Part shown: positions 33,879-43,488 of the stretch, piece after piece | How the letters are laid out: each line of letters opens with the position of its first letter | Numbering within the stretch: the first letter of the stretch is position 1 | Origin: Vulcanimicrobiota bacterium | GTDB taxonomy: Bacteria; Vulcanimicrobiota; Vulcanimicrobiia; Vulcanimicrobiales; Vulcanimicrobiaceae | NCBI GenBank assembly: GCA_003140215.1 | Contig: PLJL01000004.1 | Location: forward strand, 199,062-263,061 | Direction of reading: 5' to 3' | DNA length: 64,000 bases | The notes under the pieces: generated by a model | Told to the model about the DNA's origin: nothing | What the model saw: the letters and a program-made list of their open reading frames with translations, nothing else | Databases searched by the model: none | Translations under genes and position numbers: made by a program

Positions 33879-35189
33879 ATGCGAAAGGTCGCGATCATCG
33901 CGTTCCTCGTGCTCCTCGCCGGCTGTTCAGGCCACGGGTCGAGCGTGCCGGCTCCCGGACCCGCCGCGCAAGGCGGCGCGCGCGCACCGCGAAGCTTGGG
34001 CGGGGCCGGCACGACATCACTGACGTATTCCGACACGTACGCGCCGGGCGGTCAATGCAATTCCGGCGCGCTAACGATCAACAACAGCGCGTTCACGGCG
34101 CAGAACCTGTCGTTCTCCGCGGGACAAGGGCCGCAGCTGGTCCTCTCCAACTGCAACTTCACGACGCCGCAGTACGTCAAAGTGACGCTCGGCACGCCGC
34201 AGTACGGTTACCCGTTCATCCGGCAAGACGGCTACGCGATCACCATCGACGCGTTCGCCCCCGCAAAGGTCACCGCGACGTGGACCGCGTTGGGAACGTC
34301 GCTGCCCGGGACGCCCGGGCTGACCGGTTCGGTGACCTTCACCATCGGGTCTCCCGTCGATTTCACCACGCTGTGGCAGACGGGCAACGCCAACGCCGGC
34401 GGCTACGTTTTGCCAAGCTCGGATGACGGCCAATGCGCGAGCCCTGCGCCCGTCATCACCGGTAACAACGTCAGCATGACCATTCTGCGCAACACGAACA
34501 ATCCGACCTACCCCGGCGGGAGCACTTGTTACCGCAATCAGGTGAATCCTCTCGATCCGAACACGGGCAGCAACTTGATGTTCACGATGGGAACGCACTA
34601 TACGTTCCACTTCCAGACGGCGGTCACGCTGAACGGGAATAGCGGTTATGGCGGCCATTCGGGCGGCGGCTATGCGGTCGACATTCCGGCGATCGTATGG
34701 CAGACGCACAGTTGGGGAGAGAACCCGGGAACGGGCCCGTGCGACATGTTGGTGATCGACAATACGCGGCGAAGGTATAACGCCGGCTACGGGAGTCCAG
34801 TCAACGAACCTGGGCAGCCGATGTGGTCCTTCCATACGTGCTCCGACCCGGACAGTTATGCCGGCCTCTCGTACGTCGCGACGGATATCCTTCAGGACGG
34901 CCAGGTGGACAACTGGCAAATCGACATCGATGCGCAGTACGACACCCACGGCGGTCACGTCACCGTCGTGAGAAACGGCACGCAGGTCTACGACAACAGT
35001 GCGGCCGGCATCTGTGACTCGGCTGCGGTCGGATGCTGGTGGAACTTCGGCCCGTACTTTTTCTATTGGCAGGACACGTACGAAAGAACGACCTATAACA
35101 GCGCCGGCGTTACGGTGAACATGAACGGCATGGTGCTGACGACGCCGGCCAGCGGCGGCGGAGAGCTCAGCCGCAAGCGCCACACGTAG
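33879..35189 (+). CDS. Lipoprotein with lectin/polysaccharide-lyase-like beta fold
   Basis: A 436-residue lipoprotein: MRKVAIIAFLVLLAGC with lipobox LAGC, following a GAGAAGGG ribosome site. The mature protein is rich in Asn, Thr, Gly and Tyr. A C-terminal ~200-residue region (TMGTHYTFHFQTAVTLNG, YAVDIPAIVWQTHSWGENPG, ILQDGQVDNWQIDIDAQYDT, HGGHVTVVRNGTQVYDNSA) looks like the concanavalin-type jelly roll of polysaccharide lyases or laminarinase-like lectins. The similarity is by pattern only. Its Asn/Thr-rich, Arg-poor composition differs from neighbouring proteins. Likely surface-exposed carbohydrate binding. Confidence 0.68.
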   Translation: MRKVAIIAFLVLLAGCSGHGSSVPAPGPAAQGGARAPRSLGGAGTTSLTYSDTYAPGGQCNSGALTINNSAFTAQNLSFSAGQGPQLVLSNCNFTTPQYVKVTLGTPQYGYPFIRQDGYAITIDAFAPAKVTATWTALGTSLPGTPGLTGSVTFTIGSPVDFTTLWQTGNANAGGYVLPSSDDGQCASPAPVITGNNVSMTILRNTNNPTYPGGSTCYRNQVNPLDPNTGSNLMFTMGTHYTFHFQTAVTLNGNSGYGGHSGGGYAVDIPAIVWQTHSWGENPGTGPCDMLVIDNTRRRYNAGYGSPVNEPGQPMWSFHTCSDPDSYAGLSYVATDILQDGQVDNWQIDIDAQYDTHGGHVTVVRNGTQVYDNSAAGICDSAAVGCWWNFGPYFFYWQDTYERTTYNSAGVTVNMNGMVLTTPASGGGELSRKRHT

Positions 35190-35218
35190 GCGCCGGACTC
35201 AGCCGAGAGGGACAAGGT

Positions 35219-35254
35219 CGGCGGGCTCCGCGGTAGCGCGGAGCCCGCCGATTT
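35219..35254 (+). terminator. Hairpin terminator after the lectin-like lipoprotein
   Basis: A perfect 14-base stem, CGGCGGGCTCCGCG (35219-35232) paired with 35237-35250, closed by a GTAG loop and followed by ATTT. The U-run is short, so termination may be incomplete. A second, weaker hairpin (GTCGCGC / GCGCGAC, 35260-35278) follows at once. Confidence 0.7.
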
Positions 35255-35266
35255 CGCGCGTCGCGC

Positions 35267-35500
35267 TCAGCGCGCGACGTATGACACGCGCGCGTAGGCG
35301 GCGAGTCGCACGCTGGGGGTCAGGTTGCGGAGGCCTTCGGGCTGCGACAGCGCGGCGCCCAGACCGCAGCGTCCGCGCAGCGTGTACGGTCCGGCCAAGT
35401 CGATCGCGACGAGGCGCCGCGCACCCGGGTGCTTGGATGCGGCCGCGGCGGCGGATCGGATCGCCCGAACGCGGCGGCGAGCGCGAGCCAGCGCAACATC
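35267..35500 (-). other. Possible gene remnant in the 35190-35528 gap
   Basis: On the minus strand an open frame of about 77 codons ends at TGA 35267-35269 and reads like protein (LVAIDLAGPYTLRGRCGLG, then LTPSVRLAAYARVSYVAR), but it is closed by an upstream TGA and has no ATG, GTG or TTG near its beginning. It could be the tail of a lost gene or chance. Apart from the two hairpins nothing else is visible in this gap before the mutM ribosome site. Confidence 0.25.
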
Positions 35501-35528
35501 CCGTCAATCGTTCGTGTTTGAGGAAGAG

Positions 35529-36344
35529 GTGCCCGAGCTCCCCGAAGTCGAGACGATCGCGCGCGGTCTCGCCCACGCCGTCACCGGTAAGACGATCGAA
35601 ACGGTGACGGTCAGCATGCGCAAGATCGCGGTCGCTCCCGACGGGGTGCCGTTCGAGGCTGCCCTCGCCGGCGACACCGTCGCGCTCGTCGGACGGCGCG
35701 GCAAGTACGTCACGATCGACCTGGCCACGGGCCGGCGGTTGGTCGTCCATCTGCGGATGACCGGGCGGCTGATCGTCCAGGGGGCCGGTTACGCCGAGCC
35801 CTATCCGTACACCCACGTCGTGCTCGCCTTCACCGACGGCACGCGGCTCAGTTTCGCCGACGTCCGGCAGTTCGGCCGTATCCGCTTGCTTGCAGCCGGA
35901 GACCCTTGGGACGCCGACGGGGGCGTCGAGCCGCTTTCCGAGGGGTTTACCAGCGAGGCGTTTGTGAGTATGCTGGACGGGCGTCGAACGCGGATAAAGG
36001 CCTTCCTGCTCGATCAGAGCCGGATTGCGGGTGTCGGGAACATCTACGCGTGCGAGGCCTTGTGGGAAGCGGGGATCCGGCCGAGCCGTCCGGCCCACAC
36101 GATCAGCAAGCCGGCCAGACGCCGGCTGCATGGCGCGATCCGAAACGTGCTGACCCGCTCCATCGAGGCGCGGGGAACGAGCGTGGACGATTACGTCGAT
36201 GCTGAGGGGCTAAAGGGCGGGTTTCAAAACCAACTCGCCGTTTATGGCCGCCTCGGCGAACCGTGTCCGCGATGCGGGAGACCGATCGTCCGCACGGTGC
36301 TCGGCCAGCGCGGGACCTGGTGGTGCCGCGGTTGCCAGAAATAA
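35529..36344 (+). CDS. mutM: Formamidopyrimidine-DNA glycosylase
   Basis: A 271-residue Fpg/MutM that removes oxidised purines and nicks the strand. The start is GTG 35529, directly before PELPEVETIARGL; after Met removal Pro becomes the N-terminal nucleophile, so this start is fixed by chemistry. A GAGGAAGAG ribosome site precedes it. Further motifs: HLRMTGRLIVQG, the helix-two-turn-helix region GVGNIYACEALWEAGI, and the C-terminal zinc finger CPRCGRPIVRTVLGQRGTWW with CRGCQK. It is 27 bases upstream of the proposed rpsA start. Confidence 0.95.
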   Translation: MPELPEVETIARGLAHAVTGKTIETVTVSMRKIAVAPDGVPFEAALAGDTVALVGRRGKYVTIDLATGRRLVVHLRMTGRLIVQGAGYAEPYPYTHVVLAFTDGTRLSFADVRQFGRIRLLAAGDPWDADGGVEPLSEGFTSEAFVSMLDGRRTRIKAFLLDQSRIAGVGNIYACEALWEAGIRPSRPAHTISKPARRRLHGAIRNVLTRSIEARGTSVDDYVDAEGLKGGFQNQLAVYGRLGEPCPRCGRPIVRTVLGQRGTWWCRGCQK

Positions 36345-36371
36345 ATTTGAAGCGAAGGAAGTTACTCCACC

Positions 36372-37574
<1,203 letters not shown>

Positions 37575-37576
37575 TC

Positions 37577-37601
37577 CTTCGACTGGCTCAGGATGACAGG
37601 G
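37577..37601. repeat. Dispersed repeat copy (CCTTCGAC...TCAGGATGACA type)
   Basis: Between the rpsA stop and its terminator lies a segment starting CCTTCGACTGG and ending TCAGGATGACAGG. A related element in opposite orientation lies at 50577-50623. Both look like the small intergenic repeats common in environmental genomes. Confidence 0.45.
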
Positions 37602-37644
37602 CTCCGGCTTTGCTCCGGCCTGGACGAGAAGCGATCATGATGCA

Positions 37645-37678
37645 CGAGGGAGGCGGAAACGCCTCCCTCGCGTTCTTT
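37645..37678 (+). terminator. Rho-independent terminator of rpsA
   Basis: A perfect 11-base stem CGAGGGAGGCG (37645-37655) and CGCCTCCCTCG (37660-37670) with a GAAA tetraloop, followed by GTTCTTT. Strong hairpin and acceptable T-run. Confidence 0.85.
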
Positions 37679-38153
37679 ACGGGTCCGAATCCTGGCTGGC
37701 GAGCTTCGCGACCATCGACTTGAGGCTCTCGACGTCGGCTTCGATCTTGGTCGCGATCTGGATGAGGATCTGCTCTTGCAGCTCCTGGTGGTAGATCAGC
37801 CGCGAGATCGAGTCGTGGTCGTGCTCGGCGCGCAGCTCGGCGTGCGCGCTGGACTGGCGCTGACCGACCGCCAGGATGAAGATCAGGATCAGCTGTAACA
37901 CGTTCGAGCACGTCAGCAAGAACGCGAACGGAAACACGTCCCACTTCGTGATGATTCCGACCGGGATCCAGATCGCTTGCACCGCGATCGCCAAGAACAG
38001 CGCGAGCGGCGCGCCGGTCGAGTCGGCGACCTGCTTGCAGAACTTCTCGACGGGCGAAAGGCTGTCGGCGTGCTCGGCATTGACGTCGTGGACCAGCGGA
38101 TGGTCGGTAACATCCAAAGCGGCGCCGGATGTGACGGCGGGCGTGGCACTCAT
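37677..38153 (-). CDS. DUF1003-like membrane protein
   Basis: A 158-residue protein with two membrane helices (APLALFLAIAVQAIWIPVG and FAFLLTCSNVLQLILIFILA) followed by a charged helix AELRAEHDHDSISRLIYHQE and a coiled-coil tail (LIQIATKIEADVESLKSM). This is the layout of DUF1003 proteins. Function unknown; the charged part is cytoplasmic by the positive-inside rule. The stop codon lies at the foot of the rpsA terminator. It is divergent from coaE. Confidence 0.82.
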   Translation of the reverse strand: MSATPAVTSGAALDVTDHPLVHDVNAEHADSLSPVEKFCKQVADSTGAPLALFLAIAVQAIWIPVGIITKWDVFPFAFLLTCSNVLQLILIFILAVGQRQSSAHAELRAEHDHDSISRLIYHQELQEQILIQIATKIEADVESLKSMVAKLASQDSDP

Positions 38154-38207
38154 GCCGACCCTATACGACGCAGGGCTGGGTTGCTACTCGTCGCCAAGGT
38201 GAGCGCG

Positions 38208-38822
38208 ATGGCGAAGTTGCGTGTCGGCCTCACCGGCGGGATCGGATCGGGGAAGAGTGCCGTCGCCGCGGAGCTGGCCAAGCGCGGCGCGACCATCGTC
38301 GATGCCGACGTGCTTGCGCGGGTGGTCGTGGCGCCCGGGTCGGACGGCTTGGCCGAGATCGGCGCGAATTGGCCGCAGGCGATCCGGGCCGACGGCGCCC
38401 TGGACCGGGCGGCGCTGGCCGCGATCGTGTTCGACGACGCGACGGCGCGCGAGCGGCTCAACGCGATCGTCCACCCGCGCGTGCGCGAGCGCGGCGCCGA
38501 GATGGAGCGCGACGCGCCCGACGGCATCGTCGTGCACGTCATCCCGTTGCTCTTCGAAGGCGAGTTCTGGCGCACGTGCGACCGGACTGTCCTGGTGATC
38601 GCCCCCGCCGAGGTGCGGATCGCGCGGGTGATCGGGCGCGACTCCACCGAGCGCGCTGCGGTCGAGCGCCGTATCGCGGCCCAGATCGATCCGGCGATCG
38701 CTCGCCGCCGTGCCGACTACGTGATCGAGAACGACGGCGACCTCGAGCAGCTCCGCGAGCGCACCGGCCTGGTCTACGACCGGCTGGTGCGCGACCTCGC
38801 GGCCAACGAGCGCCCGGCGTAG
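38208..38822 (+). CDS. coaE: Dephospho-CoA kinase
   Basis: A 204-residue P-loop kinase for the last step of coenzyme A synthesis. It starts MAKLRVGLTGGIGSGKSAVA (Walker A GGIGSGKS), then IVDADVLARVVVAPG, NAIVHPRVRERG and VIPLLFEGEFWRTCDRTVLV, all typical of CoaE. ATG 38208 is preferred to a GTG at 38199 in the same frame. It is 37 bases upstream of fabH, probably in one transcript. Confidence 0.93.
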   Translation: MAKLRVGLTGGIGSGKSAVAAELAKRGATIVDADVLARVVVAPGSDGLAEIGANWPQAIRADGALDRAALAAIVFDDATARERLNAIVHPRVRERGAEMERDAPDGIVVHVIPLLFEGEFWRTCDRTVLVIAPAEVRIARVIGRDSTERAAVERRIAAQIDPAIARRRADYVIENDGDLEQLRERTGLVYDRLVRDLAANERPA

Positions 38823-38859
38823 CGCAAAGGTCCCTTGGGGCGACGCCGAAACCCCCCGG

Positions 38860-39873
38860 GTGGCGCAGCTTTCCGCCCCTCCTCGTCCCGGCCGGACCGT
38901 CCGATCGTCGCTCAAGATCGCCGCGCTGGGGACCTACGTCCCCGAGAAGCGCTTGACCAACGACGACCTCTCGCGCCTGGTCGACACCGACGATGCGTGG
39001 ATCGTCAAGCGGACCGGGATCCGCGAGCGCCGGATCGCCCAGGCCGACGAGTACACCAGCGACCTGTGCATGGCCGCGGTCCGCGACATGGAGGCGCGCG
39101 GCGGGCGCCTCGACGAGGTCGACTACGTCATCGCCTGCACGGTGACGCCCGACTACGGCTTCCCCAGCGTCGCGGCGCACCTGCAACACCGGCTCGGACT
39201 GCTCAACGTCGGCGCGATCGACCTCACCGCGGCCTGCGCCGGCTTCATGTACGGCCTCGACCTGGCCGACGCGCTGCTCAACACGGGCCGCGCGCGCAGC
39301 GTGCTCGTCGCCGCCGGCGAGACGCTCTCGAAGATCGTCGACTACCAGGACCGCGGCACGTGCATCCTCTTCGGCGACGGCGCCGGGGTCGCGCTCGTCA
39401 ACGCGCCCGAAGGTGCGCCGGCGACGCTCTTGGCCCGCCGCGCCACCAGTGACGGCGCCGCCGGGAAGGACTTGTTCCAAACCGGTCTGCGCAGCGAGAT
39501 CGCCGGGATCGTCGATCCCGACCGGCTGCTGCGCCAGAACGGACGCGCGGTCTACGAGTGGGCGCTGCTCAACGTCAGCTCCGGGATCGCCGCGCTGCTC
39601 GACAGTGCCGGGATCCGCGCCGACGAGGTCGACTGGTTCGTCCCGCACAGCGCCAACGCCCGGATGATCGAGTCGATCTGCAAGCGCACGGGGATTCCGG
39701 TCGAGCGCGCGCTCACCAGCCTTGAGTGGTGCGGCAACACCTCGTCGGCGTCGATCCCGCTCGCGCTCGCGCCGGCGGTCCACGATGGCCGCGTGCGGCC
39801 GGGCGACGTCGTCCTGCTGTACGGCTTCGGCGGCGGCCTGGTCGAGAATGGGATGATCTTGCGCTGGTCCTAG
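38860..39873 (+). CDS. fabH: Beta-ketoacyl-ACP synthase III
   Basis: Condenses acetyl-CoA (or a branched starter) with malonyl-ACP to begin fatty acid synthesis. The 337-residue protein has the catalytic triad: Cys in LTAACAGFMYGL, His in WFVPHSANARMIE and Asn in CGNTSSASIPLAL, plus IVKRTGIRERRIA near the start and GFGGGLVENGMIL at the end. Start is GTG 38860; an inner start cannot be excluded because the first 15 residues are proline/arginine-rich and not conserved. It overlaps the convergent BsuPI gene by four bases. Confidence 0.93.
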   Translation: MAQLSAPPRPGRTVRSSLKIAALGTYVPEKRLTNDDLSRLVDTDDAWIVKRTGIRERRIAQADEYTSDLCMAAVRDMEARGGRLDEVDYVIACTVTPDYGFPSVAAHLQHRLGLLNVGAIDLTAACAGFMYGLDLADALLNTGRARSVLVAAGETLSKIVDYQDRGTCILFGDGAGVALVNAPEGAPATLLARRATSDGAAGKDLFQTGLRSEIAGIVDPDRLLRQNGRAVYEWALLNVSSGIAALLDSAGIRADEVDWFVPHSANARMIESICKRTGIPVERALTSLEWCGNTSSASIPLALAPAVHDGRVRPGDVVLLYGFGGGLVENGMILRWS

Positions 39874-40559
39874 GGCGCCGGTGAGGGTCCGTTCTCGAAC
39901 GCCGGCGCGCTGCGGCCGACGTCAAAGACCCGCTCGTCGCCGACCGCGTCGAGGAAGCCGCGCACCACGAAGGTTCCGCTGGGACGAATTGCGAGCGCCC
40001 GCGAGAGCCGGATCGTTCCGGTCGCATCGCGCAGGCGCGGCGTCGCGCCGTCGATGTACGGTTCGCCGGCGATCGTCATGACGGTCCCGGGTTTGGTCGC
40101 GAACGCCTGCGCGATCGTGGCCGGCGGATCGAACGCGACGGCCTTGTCGACGACGACCCCGAAGTTCGTGCCGAGCATCGCCACGCGCACGGTGTAGCGT
40201 CCGGGCGCCAAGGCGCGCCGATCGTCGGTCGTCGAGTCGACGATGACCTGGGCCAGGCGCAGCAGCCCCGGCGGCACGTCGAGCTGGCGGGTGATCGGGA
40301 TCGGTTTGTGTCCGGTCACCGAGGACCACACCGGCGCGTCGTCGCGCAGCACGTCGACGCGGAACAGGTCGGCGGTCGGGAACCGCAGCCGCACGATGTG
40401 ATTGGTGGCATTGTGCAGCGCGATCGCGACGGTGAAGGGCGCGAGCAGCGCCGTTCCCTGGCGCTCCAGCGTGACATCGGCCCACACCCCGCGCGGGGAC
40501 GGCGACGGTCGCGGGGACGCGAGCGCGACGAGCCCGGCGAGGAGCTCAGTGCGCGTCAC
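39870..40559 (-). CDS. BsuPI-type (intracellular proteinase inhibitor) domain protein
   Basis: A 229-residue protein. Residues ~30-130 match the BsuPI beta-sandwich: LLAPFTVAIALHNATNHIVR, FPTADLFRVDVLRDD, then the strand ALAPGRYTVRVAMLG. A second, unrecognised beta domain follows (MTIAGEPYIDGATPRLRD). The N-terminus MTRTELLAGLVALASP may be a weak signal. BsuPI of Bacillus inhibits a cytoplasmic protease, but most relatives are of unknown role. Start GTG 40559. It lies 72 bases downstream of the D-aminoacylase gene. Confidence 0.72.
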   Translation of the reverse strand: MTRTELLAGLVALASPRPSPSPRGVWADVTLERQGTALLAPFTVAIALHNATNHIVRLRFPTADLFRVDVLRDDAPVWSSVTGHKPIPITRQLDVPPGLLRLAQVIVDSTTDDRRALAPGRYTVRVAMLGTNFGVVVDKAVAFDPPATIAQAFATKPGTVMTIAGEPYIDGATPRLRDATGTIRLSRALAIRPSGTFVVRGFLDAVGDERVFDVGRSAPAFENGPSPAP

Positions 40560-40631
40560 CGCTCGACCTCGGGCGGGTGGGGTGGTTGCACGAGGGTGAC
40601 GGTGTTGGGCGCGACGCGCGGAAGTCCGCCT

Positions 40632-42227
40632 TCACCCGCCGTTGCGCAGCACGCGGCCGGGGTGCGTCCCGGTCAGCCGGCCCTCGCGCAGCACGGCGCT
40701 GCCGTTGACGTACACGTCCCGGATCCCCGCCGGGGCTTCGAACGGATGGTCGTAGGTCGCGCGGTCGACGATGCGACCGTCGTCGAACACCACCAGGTCG
40801 GCGTGCATCCCGAGCGCGATCGTCCCGCGGCCGCGCAGGCCGAAGTGCGCCGCCGGCAACGAGGTCATCCGGCGCACGGCCTCGGCGGTATCGAAGACAC
40901 GCCGCTGGCGGACGTAGCGCCCGAAGATGCGCGGGAACGTCCCGTAGGTCCGGGGATGCGGCACGCCGCGGGCGGTGATCCCCGCGAAGGCGCGCGCCGA
41001 CGCGTCGCTGCCGACGCTGCAGAACGGCGCGCTGAGCACGGTCGCGACGTCGTCTTCGGTCATCGAGAAGAACGCGGACTCCACCCGCATCGCTTCCTCG
41101 ACGAGCAGCCGGATCACGGCGCGCGCCGGCGTGGTGTTCCAGTCCGCTGCGATCGCGTCGACCCGTCGGCCGGCCAGGTCCGCGTTGCGCTCGCTCGAGA
41201 CCCCGGTGATCAGGATCGTGTCCCAACCGTCGCCCCCGAAGGCGGGATCGCGCGCCAGCTCCATCGCCAGCGCCGCCGCGGCGGCTCCGTCGGGGTCGCG
41301 CAAGCGCGCCAGCGCAGCGTCGTCGCCGCCGTCACGCACCGCCCGCGGCAACACCGTCGCGAGCTCGGTCCACGACGCGACGTAGGGATACGCGTCGCAG
41401 CCGACGGCCATCCCCTGCGAGCGCGCGCGGTCGAGCGCGCCGAGTGTCCGGTGTACCTTGCCCCAGTTCTTCTTGCCGGCCGCCTTGTGGTGCGAGCACT
41501 GCACCGCGACCTCCGCGCCGCGGCCGACCGCAAGGGCCTCGTCGATCGCGGCCTCGAGCTCGTCGCCCTCGTCGCGCACGTGCGACGCGTACAGCGGCGC
41601 GCCGGCGTCGCGGGCGGCGCGCGCGCAAGCGACGAGCTCGGCGAGGTCGGCGTAGCGTCCGGGCTCGTAGATCAGACCGCTCGACACGCCGAGCGCGCCT
41701 TCCTCGACGGCTGCGCGAATCAAGCGGTCTTGCGCCGCGAGCTCGTCACGTTCGAGGCGCCGCGCTGCCGGGCCGGCGATGCACGAGCGTGTCGTCCCGA
41801 GCCCGACGAGCGACGCGACGTTGAGCGCGACGCGCTGTTGTTCGACCAGCGTGAAGAACGCATCGAACGTCGTCCACTGCACGTCGAGCGCGTAGTCTGC
41901 CGCGTTGCGCTGCGCTTTGGCCAGCGCGCTCCCAAGGAGCGGCGCGACCGACATCCCGCAGTTCCCGGCGATCTCCGTCGTCACACCTTGGCGAATCTTG
42001 CCTTCGCAGCGGGGATCGACGAGCCAAAGCTCGTCGGAATGGGAATGAACGTCGATGAAACCGGGTGCGAGCGCGAGCCCTTCGCAGAGGACGCGTTCGT
42101 GCGCGTCGCGTTCGGAAAGGTCCCCGATCGCAACGACTCTGCCGTCCGCGACGGCGACGTCGGTGGTGTATGGCGTTCCGCCGCGGCCGTCGTAGACCCG
42201 GGGGCGCTCGAAGATCGTCCAGAGCAG
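40632..42227 (-). CDS. D-aminoacylase / N-acyl-D-amino-acid deacylase, probable CTG start
   Basis: A 531-residue amidohydrolase. Metal-site motifs are in order: PGFIDVHSHSDELWLVD (HxH), VTTEIAGNCGMSVAPL, YASHVRDEGDE, VQCSHHKAAGKKNWGK, SVGSDASARAFAG and LRGRGTIALGMHADLVVFD. The HxH segment lies upstream of the first GTG (41984). The frame is open to a TAA just before CTG 42225-42227, which has a TAGG ribosome site seven bases away; there is no ATG, GTG or TTG between. So CTG is the likely initiator, giving MLWTIFERPRVYDGRGG. Enzymes of this family release D-amino acids, or act on N-acyl-D-Glu/Asp. Single gene, no adjacent partner. Confidence 0.87.
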   Translation of the reverse strand: MLWTIFERPRVYDGRGGTPYTTDVAVADGRVVAIGDLSERDAHERVLCEGLALAPGFIDVHSHSDELWLVDPRCEGKIRQGVTTEIAGNCGMSVAPLLGSALAKAQRNAADYALDVQWTTFDAFFTLVEQQRVALNVASLVGLGTTRSCIAGPAARRLERDELAAQDRLIRAAVEEGALGVSSGLIYEPGRYADLAELVACARAARDAGAPLYASHVRDEGDELEAAIDEALAVGRGAEVAVQCSHHKAAGKKNWGKVHRTLGALDRARSQGMAVGCDAYPYVASWTELATVLPRAVRDGGDDAALARLRDPDGAAAAALAMELARDPAFGGDGWDTILITGVSSERNADLAGRRVDAIAADWNTTPARAVIRLLVEEAMRVESAFFSMTEDDVATVLSAPFCSVGSDASARAFAGITARGVPHPRTYGTFPRIFGRYVRQRRVFDTAEAVRRMTSLPAAHFGLRGRGTIALGMHADLVVFDDGRIVDRATYDHPFEAPAGIRDVYVNGSAVLREGRLTGTHPGRVLRNGG

Positions 42228-42296
42228 CGTTTAACCTAGCTTTCGCTGGGTACGAGGCAGACGGTGGGCCGACAGCTCAGGGGGGCTATTTCCAAC

Positions 42297-42524
42297 ATGG
42301 CGATCAACGAAAACGTGACGACCACGGGCGGCGGGATGAGCGTACGCGAAGCCGGGAAACGCGGCGGCGATCGTGTGAAGGCGAAGTACGGAAGCGAGTT
42401 CTATGAAGCCATCGGCCGCAAAGGCGGCGAGGCGACGAAGAGCAAGTATGGGCCGTCTTTTTATGAAGAGATCGGCGCCAAAGGCGGCCAGAAGCTGAAA
42501 CGCGCGACGAAAACGGTTGGCTGA
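42297..42524 (+). CDS. KGG-repeat stress-induced protein (copy 1)
   Basis: A 75-residue hydrophilic protein with GsiB/KGG-type repeats: MSVREAGKRGGDRVKAKYG, FYEAIGRKGGEATKSKYG and FYEEIGAKGGQKLKR. Each ~20-residue unit has a KGG (or RGG) and a K-Y-G. These are LEA-like, heat-stable and disordered, and accumulate in drought, glucose or general stress; that is family knowledge. The upstream frame adds 11 residues but ATG 42297 fits the other copy. Directly followed by the second copy, 3 bases later. Confidence 0.85.
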   Translation: MAINENVTTTGGGMSVREAGKRGGDRVKAKYGSEFYEAIGRKGGEATKSKYGPSFYEEIGAKGGQKLKRATKTVG

Positions 42525-42527
42525 TTC

Positions 42528-42857
42528 ATGGCCGATCCGAAGAGGGCCACGGTAAAGCCGCGCACCGAAAAGGTCGATGGCGAAATGTCCGTGCGCGAAG
42601 CCGGGAAAAAGGGCGGCGACACCGTCCGCGATCGCTACGGCTCCGGTTTCTACGAAGAGATCGGACGCAAAGGTGGTCAGGCGACGCGCGAACGCCACGG
42701 CGCCGAGTTCTACGAATCGATCGGCCAAAAAGGCGGCCAGGTCGTGAAAGAAAAATATGGCGCCGGGTTTTACGAGCAGATCGGCCACAAGGGCGGACAG
42801 AAAGTCAAGAAGCTGATCGCCGAAGCGAAGAAGAACGCGCAGGCCGAAGGGTCCTAG
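42528..42857 (+). CDS. KGG-repeat stress-induced protein (copy 2)
   Basis: A 109-residue paralogue of the preceding gene with four repeat units: MSVREAGKKGGDTVRDRYG, FYEEIGRKGGQATRERHG, FYESIGQKGGQVVKEKYG and FYEQIGHKGGQKVKKL. It has one more unit than copy 1 and an extra N-terminal tail of 19 residues. The two stop/start codons are three bases apart, so they form an operon of dehydration or stress protectants. The units differ at codon level, so copy number grew before the duplication settled. Confidence 0.87.
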   Translation: MADPKRATVKPRTEKVDGEMSVREAGKKGGDTVRDRYGSGFYEEIGRKGGQATRERHGAEFYESIGQKGGQVVKEKYGAGFYEQIGHKGGQKVKKLIAEAKKNAQAEGS

Positions 42858-42939
42858 CGGTTCACACCGCTCGGCGTTCACGCCATCGTACCGCGCGGTG
42901 ACGCTCAGCGACATCGCGCGGTCTTGCGTTTGCGGCGAT

Positions 42940-43488
42940 TCACGTGTTCGTGCCGGGCTTGGTGCCCTCGATCTTCCCGAGGGTCACATCGCCGGTGCGA
43001 AAGTCGACGGTCGCCTTGTCGACGACGAATTTCGCGTCGCCCTGCGTGATCGTCGCGCTGTGATCGAGGTTGAGCAGACGGGTCGCGCCGATGTAGCGCG
43101 CACCGATCGTCGTGAACGTGCGCGTTTCGCCTGAACTCTGCTTTTCGCGAAACGTGACCGGACCGTTGACGGTAAAGTCGTGGGTGAGCGTGTTCACCGT
43201 CACGTTGTCGGCGGCCATGAGCACATCAGATTTTCCGGCGCGATGGATGCGGCCGTCACGCACGTGCTGAATCGTCGCCTGCGAGGCGTCGGCGCTGAAC
43301 GTAGCGGTGTCGTAGTCCAGCGACCAGGCGCGGCCGTCGATGCGCTTCCCCTGCACCTTGCCGTGCGTGAGCGTGTCGGGTCCGGCGACGCGCGGGATCG
43401 ACATGTCGTTGCCCGCCCAGCCGATCTCGAATCCGAACCAGGCCAGCAGCGCGAACCCGGCGATGATGACCGGGACCCGCCACGTCAC
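42940..43488 (-). CDS. lptC: LptC-like LPS-export protein
   Basis: A 182-residue protein with one N-terminal membrane helix (VIIAGFALLAWFGFEIGWAG) and a periplasmic OstA-type domain: IDGRAWSLDYDTATFSADAS, LMAADNVTVNTLTHDFTVNG and LLNLDHSATITQGDAKFV. This is the LptC/LptA jelly roll that carries lipopolysaccharide across the periplasm. The GTG start at 43488 overlaps the lnt stop (GTGA), so it is co-translated with lnt. LptA itself was not seen nearby. Confidence 0.78.
   Translation of the reverse strand: MTWRVPVIIAGFALLAWFGFEIGWAGNDMSIPRVAGPDTLTHGKVQGKRIDGRAWSLDYDTATFSADASQATIQHVRDGRIHRAGKSDVLMAADNVTVNTLTHDFTVNGPVTFREKQSSGETRTFTTIGARYIGATRLLNLDHSATITQGDAKFVVDKATVDFRTGDVTLGKIEGTKPGTNT

Noticed and set aside
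40556-40634. A frame ending at 40556-40558 (GGLPRVAPNTVTLVQP...) with a GTGA overlap to the BsuPI gene
   Set aside because: About 30 codons only, no start codon in that frame and no family match; it may be chance or a frameshifted D-aminoacylase tail.
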